Of a stretch of 64,000 bases of DNA, positions 1 through 8,097 are shown one piece after another; within the stretch, counting starts at the first letter, position 1, and every line of letters starts with the position of its first letter. Under the pieces are notes generated by a model. The model was not told the DNA's origin. It saw only the letters and a list, made by a program, of their open reading frames with translations, and did not search any database. The stretch spans positions 19,311 through 83,310 of the forward strand of contig JAFGRY010000032.1 of assembly GCA_016934955.1 (NCBI GenBank), written 5' to 3'. This DNA comes from a bacterium (lineage in GTDB: Bacteria > Zhuqueibacterota > QNDG01 > JAGLOF01). The position numbers and the translations under genes were made by a program.

Positions 1-191
1 TGTCGAACTGTATTGCTCAGCAGCTCGAAATATACAAAATAATACGCTTTTTGCAAAGCAGATGTTGCTTTTCCGGTGCTGCGGCCGTAAAAATCAGGGC
101 TGGCTTAAAAACGGTCACATGGGGTGTTTTCGATTACCCGTGGCTGAGGTGCCGTTTTCCACGGTGGGTTTTCTTGTGTTGCTCAATATAT

Positions 192-203
192 TGTTTATAA
201 ACA
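192..203. promoter_or_regulatory. 12-bp perfect palindrome, possible activator site
   Basis: The sequence TGTTTATAAACA is a perfect palindrome centred about 63 bp upstream of the start expected from the sigma-54-type promoter at 235-249. Enhancer-binding proteins often bind palindromes upstream of such promoters, so this is a candidate site; that role is inference from position and symmetry only. Confidence 0.3.
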
Positions 204-234
204 GGTTAATTGGCAATAAAAAATTTCTTTTTTA

Positions 235-249
235 TGGCACTTTTTTTGC
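235..249 (+). promoter_or_regulatory. Sigma-54 (RpoN) type promoter
   Basis: TGGCAC, five T residues, then TTGC match the -24/-12 core TGGCAC-N5-TTGC exactly, with GG and GC separated by the required 12 bp. Transcription would begin near 260, leaving a leader of about 40 nt with a strong Shine-Dalgarno ahead of the ATG at 302. This implies activator-dependent expression of the giant secreted protein. Confidence 0.6.
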
Positions 250-301
250 CTGAAGGAGTTGAGTAATAGAATTTTCAGATTCTGGCTAGGAGGAACAGTT
301 C

Positions 302-3300
302 ATGAAGAAGCATATGATTCTTCATAGGAATCCAATCATCACATTCGCGGCGGTTTGTGCTGTGCTCTGCAGCCTTGAGGCCGGGGCCCAGGTGACAAAA
401 AATATCATGCCTCTGGGTAACTCGATAACTCTGGGAAAGAGCAATTTTCTCGATCCTGCGCAGAGCACCGCAGATTATACAACACATGGATACCGGGGGT
501 ATCTGTACGGACTGGTGCACTCCACCATCCCGGGCCATACGGTCAACCTTGTCGGTCCGGCAACGGGCGATGTGTTGAATATCGGTGTCAGTCCCTATAA
601 GGGCTGGTTCCAGAACAATGCGGTCATCGCCGACTTTCTCGATGCCTACGGTGCGAATCCCGCCGGATATCGCAATGTGATCGCCCAGCTGAATGCAATG
701 TCGACCTATCCGGATATCATTCTCCTGCATGTCGGAACCAATGATATCGGACGGATCGGGCTGCAGGATGCGCCGGCCCTGGTGGGGCACTACAATACCC
801 CGGGAACCATCATGTACGATATCAAGGTGCTGATGCATCAGCTGCTTGAATGGCGGGGTTCCGGCGGAGAGGAGATCGAAAAGGTGTTTCTCTGTAAGAT
901 CATTCCCCGGGCACCCATCGCTGAATATCCCGGTGTGAACGCCAATATACAGGATTTCAACTCCAAGCTGGAAGACCTTGTTACAGAGGATTTGCAGGTA
1001 ATGTATGATCCCGACCGCGTCACGATCGTGGATATGTTCGCACCCTTTTATGCATCCCAGAGCGCCTATTATACGGCCGACAACGATCCGGTCACCATCG
1101 ATGACCATATTCACCCCAGCAAGCAGGGGTATGAAGCCATGGCGAATCAGTTCGCCGACTATCTGATCGATTATCTTTCACCGGGCATCAGGGATGAATT
1201 CGCGTATCCGGTGGGCGGTTTCAACGGGCAGGACGGCTGGATGGCCTCAGGTACGGTGATGGTCAGCGATGTGGGCGAGTCTCCGGGAGGCGCGCTCTAC
1301 TCGACCGGTACCGGCGGTAAATGGAACAATGTGGCCATCTGGGATACGACCCGGGGGCTGAATTCGGCATCGATCCGGATTCATCCCAACACCACCAACG
1401 ACCCGGCAATTACCAGCGGTGTCGGTATTCTCGTGGGTATGAACGGCACCAATATCGCCGATCCCGTGACCACGAACCGTCCCGGCGGATATCTGGTGTT
1501 CGTGCATCCTGACGGACGCGTCGACGCGTATATCTACGACGGCAAGGACGTCGGCAACGAGATCAAGGCGAAAGTAGGCCAGATCGGATTCCCCACACTT
1601 TCCCCCGGGGATATCTTTACCGTCATTTATGAAAAAGATGATGACAATAACGCCCTGTTCATGCAGGTGAACGGCGGCAGCGGCGCCTCGATCACGCCCA
1701 GCATTCAGTTGCTGAGCAACGCCAATAACTACTACTCCGGTATTGTATTCAGAGGCAGAGACGAGAACCAGACGCTGCTGGTGGACCATTTCGAAGCGGA
1801 CAACAAGCGGCTCGATCTGGTGCCGCCTGATCAGATCACGCTGGAGGCGCTGGACGCCACGGCAACCAACAGCTCGGTGACCCTGCAGTGGGCCGCGGTG
1901 GGTGATGACGGCGGAGCTCTTTCCGAGAGAAACGCCAGCAGCTACGATTTGCGCTATTCCATGTCCCGCATTCTTTCGGAAGATGATTTCACGAATGCGA
2001 ATATCGTATCGAACATAAGTCCCCCGGGTGCTCCGGGATCCCAGGAATCGATTACCGTCACCGGTCTGCTCTCCGGAGTGACGTATTATTTCGCGATCAA
2101 GGCCGTTGATGATCAGGGGAATATGAGTCCCCTTTCCGCTGATGAACCGGCCGCGACGACGAGCGAGCGGACCAGCTATGAAGATTTCACCAATCTTGCA
2201 CGCTGGGTGTACGATCCCGACGAATACGGTGTGTCGAACGGCGAAATTGTCAATAAACTGGATGATCCCGTAGATACCTGGGGCAGTCTCGCTGTCTATA
2301 AAGCCGTAAAAAATCCCAAGATGGTCAAGATGGTATGGGGCGAAAATGTAGCCAACCCGACGAGCGGGCTCGAAAACGGCGGTATTGTGATCATGGCCAG
2401 CGACACCAGCATCCAGGCGGATGGCTATATGATCATGGTGCGGACGATCTACAATAAGATATATCTCTTCGAGACCTACTGGAACGACGGCACGGATTCA
2501 CGTGAATTCACCTTCCTTGATGCGGTGCCGTTCGACAGGGTGGGGCTCGGAGGCCTGCCCGGCAAGAACGATACGCTGGCGGTGGTAATGGATGTTTCCG
2601 AGACCACATTCACCAAATTCGATGTCTATGCCACAGTAAACGGCGGTACTCTGAAACCAGCCTCACGTATCTCGCTCTATGATACCCGGCAGGAAAATCA
2701 GCGTCCCGATCCCGATCAAACCCATTATGCAGGTCTGATCCTGACCAGGCTGGCCTACACGAGAAACAATAACGTCAAGGCGTTCATTACGACCAGTCCC
2801 AGTGCCACTGTGTCGGGTCTGATCGCCCTTACACCCACCAGCGGCGTTTCCGGGACGGTCAATACCCAGCTTCCGGACTCGATGCGGGTGAGGGTGGAAG
2901 ATGAGAACGGCCTGGCCGTGGAAGGGGTGCCGGTATTTTTCAATGTCACTCAGGGCGGAGGCAGTGTCAGCTCTCCCTATACGTCCGGCGGAGCGATCCG
3001 GCTCGAGGCCGAATGGGGATCACCCGTTTCACCCATGATCACCTATACGGATGCCACAGCATCCGGTGGTGAATACATTGCGTCAGTGCAGCACGGCGGT
3101 GATATCAGAGGCTACAGCACCTATAAATTCCAGGTGTCCACCGCAGGCTCCTACTATTTCTGGGGACGGGTCAGTAATATCAGTTATTCATCGAGCCCGG
3201 CCCGTTACGCGATCGGCTGGGAACTGGTCGGCAAGGATCCTGTAGGCGGCATTACCTGGGAAGTGCTGAAAAATGAGGCCATTACCGGCAGCTGGCAGTG

Positions 3301-6300
3301 GGATGCAGTTCAGCTGGGAACCAGCCAGCAGCCATACGGCCATTTTCTCGATCCCGGCACCTACACCATCAAGGTGATCACGGCGCACCGTGACGTGCGG
3401 CTGGACAAGCTGGTGATCACCACCCAGCATCCAACGACATGGGCTCCCACCGGTAAAGAAGAGGCCGATGTGCCCATTTCAGACGCCGACGGAGAGGCCG
3501 CGATCGCCTGGACGCTGGGACAGAAAGCCGATGATCCTGCTACGACCGGGCTGAACGAAGGGTTGAATGTGCTCAGCGCCTGGACGTTCTCAAGTCTGGC
3601 CCCGATCAATTTCAACGCCCAGGCCGTGGCCGGCCAGCCGACCCAGATCGTGAAGATTACGGACAATGTAGAGGCGGTGTCCGGCGATACAGTCGCGCTG
3701 AGCGTGTCGGTATTCGATCAGTTCAACAATAAAATCAATAATCAGCCAGTCAATTTTACCATTATTTCCGGCGACGGGGTGCTGCTTGGCGGCACCGGGC
3801 AGGTAAACACCAACAGCAACGGAGTAGCCAGTGCAACCCTGCGGCTCGGCGCGCAGGACACTACCCGGGTACGGGCGCAGTATGTGGTCGGCGGTCCCTC
3901 GGTCACCATGACGGTGATCGTGAAAGCGGGTGTCGTCGGTTCGCTGAATGCAGACGACACCGATCTCTCGAAACTGTATGTCAACACCAATTATACCGAT
4001 TCGCTCATTGTCGAAGTGCGGGACAACCAGGGCAGTCCGGTGCATCTCACGCTGCCGGTTCAGTTCGTAGTCCAGGATAATCTGGGGACGCTTGTCAACG
4101 GAGCAAGCGCGACGACGGTCTGGACCAATCTCAGCGGTATCGCCAAGGCAACGCTGAGGACGGGCCCGCGGGCGGGTATCGTGAATGTTATCGCCAGAAC
4201 TTCGGGAAAGAGCGTCACTGTTCTCTCGGATTCCGTATTCTATGTCGGCGCGCATCTGACAAAGCCGGCGGACCATCATGACAGGCAGGTGCTCAACGTC
4301 AATCAGCTGGCGCCGGATTATATCCGTGTCTTCATGAGTGACAAGAACTGGAACGGCGTCTCCGGGCATCCCGTTACCTTCCAGGTGACCGATGCCCAGA
4401 GCGGATTTACCTTTGAAGACGGCGGCTCCTCGTATATCGACACCACCGATGCCTATGGATTCGCCAGGGCCAAGGTGAGGGCCGGTTCCTACCACGGGGC
4501 CAAGGAGGCGTATGAGAATATCGTCGTCGCTTCCGCCAGCGACGGGTTCAATCCGGTACCGTCACCCCAGAACTTTACCTTCTTCGTCAGGTCAGATGCC
4601 TATACACTCGCCAAACTCACCGGTGATGTTGTCGGTGTTGTGGGAGAGATGGTCGGACCCATCCAGGTCCAGCTGCAGAAAGCCAACGGCGATCCGGTGG
4701 GGAACCAGAAAATCACTTTCGAGCGCATAACCGGCAACGGCAGTTTCAATCCCGATACCAAGCTCGCTCGCAAGACGGTCCTCGCCGATGCCCAGGGGAA
4801 AGCGGCTGTCAATTTCTGGCTCGGCACCTATGCCGGAGCGGACTCCAATTCCCTGCGGGTGTATACGGAAAATTACAACAATCTGATTTCCTGCCAGTTT
4901 AAACTGACCGCCCAGTCGTCGGTGGGGCATAGCCTGGCGGCTCTTTCACCCCTGTCGATTTCCGGCATGGTTGGAGGAGTGACCAATGTTCAGGTCATGA
5001 TCACCGATATCGGCGGGAATCCGGTGCCGCAAGAGGAGGTGACGTTCCGGATACTGGCGGGCAAGAACAGTACCGTCGGCAACGGATCCGCCGACACGGT
5101 CAAGACGGTAATGACCAACGGTTCCGGCGTCGCGACCGTGGCATGGACTCTGGCAACGGAAGCCGGTACGAACTCCTGCCGCCTCCAGGCAACGGCCGAT
5201 AACGGCAGTTACATACTGAACGGGTCGCCCCTGGTCTTTACCGCCTCCACCACAGCGGGAGCGGTCAGCCTTTCCCGTTCAACGGTCGACGCAACGGGTC
5301 CGATTCCGGTCGGGTCGGACAGCTCAAGCACTATCACGGTTACCGTGCATGACACCTATGGTAATCCTGTTCCCGGAAAATCGGTCCATATCGTCGTGCT
5401 CGGCGGCGACAACAACTTCCCGCCGCAGCAGACGGTATCGACCAATACCGCCGGCAAGGCATTCGGCATCCTCTACTCCACGACCGCCGGCGAACGTACA
5501 ATTAAGGCGGTCGTTGACGGCGACACTCTCTTCGATTCGGCACGGCTGATATTCCTGGCCGGCTCCGCCGCCCAGCTCGAAACATACAGCGGCGACAACC
5601 AGACCGGAAATGTCAACACCGTGCTGAAACAGCCGTTTGTGGTGCGGGTCACCGACAGCGACGGCAACCCGGTACAGTATGGCCCCGTTTATTTCAATGT
5701 TTCCGGCACCGACGGCCAGATGGTTGAGGATATGCCGATCGTTACCGATGCGAACGGCTATGCCCGGGCGCACTTCAGACTGGGAACGAGAATCGGCCGC
5801 TATGCAGCCTGTCAGGTGTCATCACCCAATCTCGCCAACAACCCCACGTTCTGGGTGACCGGCCGTGCGGGCGACGTCTATTCCATGTGGTATCCGACCG
5901 ATTTCCATTCGGCGGAGATGACCGGCAACGCGGGAGAGGCATCGCCGCTGATGATCGTTCAGGTAACCGATGCCGACTCGCTGCCGGTGTACGGCGAGCC
6001 CGTGACATTCCACGTCAATCCCGATGAGGGAAGCAACGGGTATATCCTCAATAACGCAACCGTCACCACCGATGAGTACGGAAAGGCCTCGGTGAGATTC
6101 CGGATGGATACCCGGGCAGGGTTCCAGAGCTGGATCTATGCCCAGAATGCGCATCAGACCGGGAAGGTCTGGTTCAAGGCTACCAGCGTGGCCGGACCGG
6201 CAAGACGCATGGAGGCCGTCGGATCGACATCGCTGACCGGCAAGACTATCGGCGAGACCATTACCCTCCAGGTCAGGGTGATGGATTACTACGGAAATCC

Positions 6301-7984
6301 CATAAACGGCGTACTGGTTGACTTCAGCAAGATACTCGGCCTTGCCGAATTCAGCGGTCCGTCACAGAGCCTGACCAGTAACGGTATCGCTTCGGTCAAT
6401 GTGAAACTCGGTAATATCGCGGGGACCGTCAAAATTCAGGCCGTCGCCGGTGTCGAGGGATCTCCGGTTGTCTTCACCATTGAAACCGAGACATCCGAGC
6501 AGAATGCGTCCAAGCTTGTCCGGTATCCCGTGAGCGACGAAACCATTGCGGGAACCGTGGGCAGCTACCTGGTCGACTCGCTCTATGTGCGGGTAACAGA
6601 TCAGTACGACAATCCGGTGGCGAACCAGGCGGTGCTGTTCCGGGTCCTTACCCCGGTGAACAATGCGTACATTTCAGGGAACGGACGCGAATACACCGAC
6701 AGCAACGGGATCGCCGCGGTGGCATTCATGTGCGGGACCCAGGTCGGCGTGACGCATGTCGTAGAAGCACGCTGGGGCAATCAGACGGTCAATATCCCGA
6801 TCCACACCTATTATAATGCTCACGCCCCCGTTCTGGACAAGAGCTATATTCAGAGTGTGTACAGCGGCGTGGAAGAAGGCTCCGACCTCTGGATAGAAAT
6901 GCGGGCCACCGACGCGGATGGCGATAACCTTACCTATGAAATCGGCAGTCTCTTCCCGCCGGACGGAGCATTCATCGACCATGTGGAGGGCGACAGCAGG
7001 GCGACATTCAAATGGACGCCCACCTATGAACAGGGCAGAAGCGATCCGTACGAAGTTACCCTGCGGGTTATCGACAACAAAGGCAAGGGCGATGAAAAGG
7101 ATATCAAGATCTTCGTTCAGAATCTGAATCGGCTTCCCAGGATCGATGCCATCGAGCCCGCCACTACGACGGTCTCGGTCTACACGGGGCAGACCGTGGT
7201 ATTCCAGGTCTTTGCCAGCGATCCGGACGGAGACAATCTCAGCTACACCTGGGCCGTTGACAATGTGCCTGTATCAGGCGCCCGTTCGGCGGTGTACCAC
7301 CACACGATCAGCAGCGCCGCCTCCGCGGGCAATGAGATTGTCGATGTCTTCATCAGCGACGGTCCGTTCACCATCAGCAACCGCTGGTCGGTCAATATCG
7401 CCACGGCTGTTCAGATGTCCTATATGTCGGCACGGTTCGTGGAGAGCTCCTCAGCGGTGAGTGTCATCTGGAGAACCACGCAGGAGACCGGCCAGGTTTC
7501 GTTCGACGTGTATCGCAGTACGCAAAAGGACGGCATCTATGAACTGCTGACAAGCGGCATCACGGAAGGCGATGAAGACGGCCAGTATGTGTATATCGAC
7601 CGCACGGTTCAGGTCGGCCGCACCTACTACTACAAGATCATCGATGTCGATGAGAACGGCGGCAGAACCGAGCACGGTCCGGTGATGGTCGTCGTTCCCG
7701 CTCCGAATACGTTCGTGCTGGAGCAGAACTATCCCAATCCGTTCAACCCGGTCACCACGATCCGCTACACACTGCCGGCTCGGGAAGAGGTGACGCTGAC
7801 CGTCTACAATATGGTGGGTCAGCAGGTTGCCACGCTGGTAAGCGAGTCTCAGGCGGCCGGATTCTATTCCGTACAGTGGGACGGAAGGGATATGCAGGGG
7901 AACGATCTGCCCACGGGCATCTATATCTATCGCCTGAAAACGAAATCATTTTCCCAGGTTCGGAGAATGGTGAAACTGCAGTAG
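302..7984 (+). CDS. Giant secreted SGNH hydrolase / Big_1 repeat protein with T9SS sorting domain
   Basis: A 2560-aa exported protein. A signal peptide (about residues 1-29) is followed by an SGNH/GDSL-type hydrolase domain (about 35-295) with GNSIT (block I), GTND (block III) and DHIHP (block V, catalytic Asp-His). Next come a lectin-like region (about 300-500), a fibronectin type III domain (about 505-610) and another beta-rich module (about 615-830). Eleven Big_1/invasin-type Ig repeats follow (about 860-2180), each with the pattern V-x-D-x-x-G-x-P-V and a TDxxGxA-like loop. Cadherin-like and Fn3-like modules precede a C-terminal NYPNPFNP/FlgD-like domain (about 2470-2560), typical of type IX secretion cargo. 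The first Big_1 repeat is interrupted by a carbohydrate-binding-like insert. It is probably a surface esterase on a long stalk acting on polysaccharide; the substrate is unknown. The start is set by AGGAGG nine bases upstream. Confidence 0.9.
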   Translation: MKKHMILHRNPIITFAAVCAVLCSLEAGAQVTKNIMPLGNSITLGKSNFLDPAQSTADYTTHGYRGYLYGLVHSTIPGHTVNLVGPATGDVLNIGVSPYKGWFQNNAVIADFLDAYGANPAGYRNVIAQLNAMSTYPDIILLHVGTNDIGRIGLQDAPALVGHYNTPGTIMYDIKVLMHQLLEWRGSGGEEIEKVFLCKIIPRAPIAEYPGVNANIQDFNSKLEDLVTEDLQVMYDPDRVTIVDMFAPFYASQSAYYTADNDPVTIDDHIHPSKQGYEAMANQFADYLIDYLSPGIRDEFAYPVGGFNGQDGWMASGTVMVSDVGESPGGALYSTGTGGKWNNVAIWDTTRGLNSASIRIHPNTTNDPAITSGVGILVGMNGTNIADPVTTNRPGGYLVFVHPDGRVDAYIYDGKDVGNEIKAKVGQIGFPTLSPGDIFTVIYEKDDDNNALFMQVNGGSGASITPSIQLLSNANNYYSGIVFRGRDENQTLLVDHFEADNKRLDLVPPDQITLEALDATATNSSVTLQWAAVGDDGGALSERNASSYDLRYSMSRILSEDDFTNANIVSNISPPGAPGSQESITVTGLLSGVTYYFAIKAVDDQGNMSPLSADEPAATTSERTSYEDFTNLARWVYDPDEYGVSNGEIVNKLDDPVDTWGSLAVYKAVKNPKMVKMVWGENVANPTSGLENGGIVIMASDTSIQADGYMIMVRTIYNKIYLFETYWNDGTDSREFTFLDAVPFDRVGLGGLPGKNDTLAVVMDVSETTFTKFDVYATVNGGTLKPASRISLYDTRQENQRPDPDQTHYAGLILTRLAYTRNNNVKAFITTSPSATVSGLIALTPTSGVSGTVNTQLPDSMRVRVEDENGLAVEGVPVFFNVTQGGGSVSSPYTSGGAIRLEAEWGSPVSPMITYTDATASGGEYIASVQHGGDIRGYSTYKFQVSTAGSYYFWGRVSNISYSSSPARYAIGWELVGKDPVGGITWEVLKNEAITGSWQWDAVQLGTSQQPYGHFLDPGTYTIKVITAHRDVRLDKLVITTQHPTTWAPTGKEEADVPISDADGEAAIAWTLGQKADDPATTGLNEGLNVLSAWTFSSLAPINFNAQAVAGQPTQIVKITDNVEAVSGDTVALSVSVFDQFNNKINNQPVNFTIISGDGVLLGGTGQVNTNSNGVASATLRLGAQDTTRVRAQYVVGGPSVTMTVIVKAGVVGSLNADDTDLSKLYVNTNYTDSLIVEVRDNQGSPVHLTLPVQFVVQDNLGTLVNGASATTVWTNLSGIAKATLRTGPRAGIVNVIARTSGKSVTVLSDSVFYVGAHLTKPADHHDRQVLNVNQLAPDYIRVFMSDKNWNGVSGHPVTFQVTDAQSGFTFEDGGSSYIDTTDAYGFARAKVRAGSYHGAKEAYENIVVASASDGFNPVPSPQNFTFFVRSDAYTLAKLTGDVVGVVGEMVGPIQVQLQKANGDPVGNQKITFERITGNGSFNPDTKLARKTVLADAQGKAAVNFWLGTYAGADSNSLRVYTENYNNLISCQFKLTAQSSVGHSLAALSPLSISGMVGGVTNVQVMITDIGGNPVPQEEVTFRILAGKNSTVGNGSADTVKTVMTNGSGVATVAWTLATEAGTNSCRLQATADNGSYILNGSPLVFTASTTAGAVSLSRSTVDATGPIPVGSDSSSTITVTVHDTYGNPVPGKSVHIVVLGGDNNFPPQQTVSTNTAGKAFGILYSTTAGERTIKAVVDGDTLFDSARLIFLAGSAAQLETYSGDNQTGNVNTVLKQPFVVRVTDSDGNPVQYGPVYFNVSGTDGQMVEDMPIVTDANGYARAHFRLGTRIGRYAACQVSSPNLANNPTFWVTGRAGDVYSMWYPTDFHSAEMTGNAGEASPLMIVQVTDADSLPVYGEPVTFHVNPDEGSNGYILNNATVTTDEYGKASVRFRMDTRAGFQSWIYAQNAHQTGKVWFKATSVAGPARRMEAVGSTSLTGKTIGETITLQVRVMDYYGNPINGVLVDFSKILGLAEFSGPSQSLTSNGIASVNVKLGNIAGTVKIQAVAGVEGSPVVFTIETETSEQNASKLVRYPVSDETIAGTVGSYLVDSLYVRVTDQYDNPVANQAVLFRVLTPVNNAYISGNGREYTDSNGIAAVAFMCGTQVGVTHVVEARWGNQTVNIPIHTYYNAHAPVLDKSYIQSVYSGVEEGSDLWIEMRATDADGDNLTYEIGSLFPPDGAFIDHVEGDSRATFKWTPTYEQGRSDPYEVTLRVIDNKGKGDEKDIKIFVQNLNRLPRIDAIEPATTTVSVYTGQTVVFQVFASDPDGDNLSYTWAVDNVPVSGARSAVYHHTISSAASAGNEIVDVFISDGPFTISNRWSVNIATAVQMSYMSARFVESSSAVSVIWRTTQETGQVSFDVYRSTQKDGIYELLTSGITEGDEDGQYVYIDRTVQVGRTYYYKIIDVDENGGRTEHGPVMVVVPAPNTFVLEQNYPNPFNPVTTIRYTLPAREEVTLTVYNMVGQQVATLVSESQAAGFYSVQWDGRDMQGNDLPTGIYIYRLKTKSFSQVRRMVKLQ

Positions 7985-8007
7985 TATCCCGCGGTTCGGC
8001 GGATTTT

Positions 8008-8049
8008 ATGAAAGGGCATACTCTGGAGCCGCAGAGGATGCCCTTTCAT
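8008..8049 (+). terminator. Stem-loop between the two SGNH genes
   Basis: A perfect 12-bp stem (ATGAAAGGGCAT at 8008-8019 with its complement at 8038-8049) encloses an 18-nt loop that can pair further (CTCTG/CAGAG). It starts 24 nt after the stop codon of the first gene. The nearest T-run lies about 17 nt downstream, so it is an imperfect intrinsic terminator, or an mRNA-stabilising hairpin. Confidence 0.5.
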
Positions 8050-8061
8050 GTATGCAATTAC

Positions 8062-8090
8062 TTGATTTTTAAGGGGATTTTTCGTAAATT
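8062..8090 (+). promoter_or_regulatory. Candidate promoter of the second SGNH gene (leaderless)
   Basis: TTGATT (8062-8067), a 17-bp spacer and TAAATT (8085-8090) resemble the other promoters in this window. The -10 box lies only 7 bp from the ATG at 8098, so transcription from it would give an mRNA with essentially no leader. This fits the absence of any Shine-Dalgarno there. Confidence 0.4.
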
Positions 8091-8097
8091 TCCATTT

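Larger units (their letters stand above)
1..301. other. Upstream region of the giant SGNH/Big_1 gene
   Basis: No credible gene is seen here; a short 63-codon open frame on the + strand has no ribosome binding site and no recognisable product. The stretch is AT-rich in its second half and holds a 12-bp palindrome (192-203), a sigma-54-type promoter (235-249) and a strong Shine-Dalgarno AGGAGG at 288-293 that sets the ATG at 302. Confidence 0.7.

Noticed and set aside
62..253. 63-codon open frame at the left edge
   Set aside because: No ribosome binding site, no recognisable product, and it overlaps the sigma-54-type promoter.
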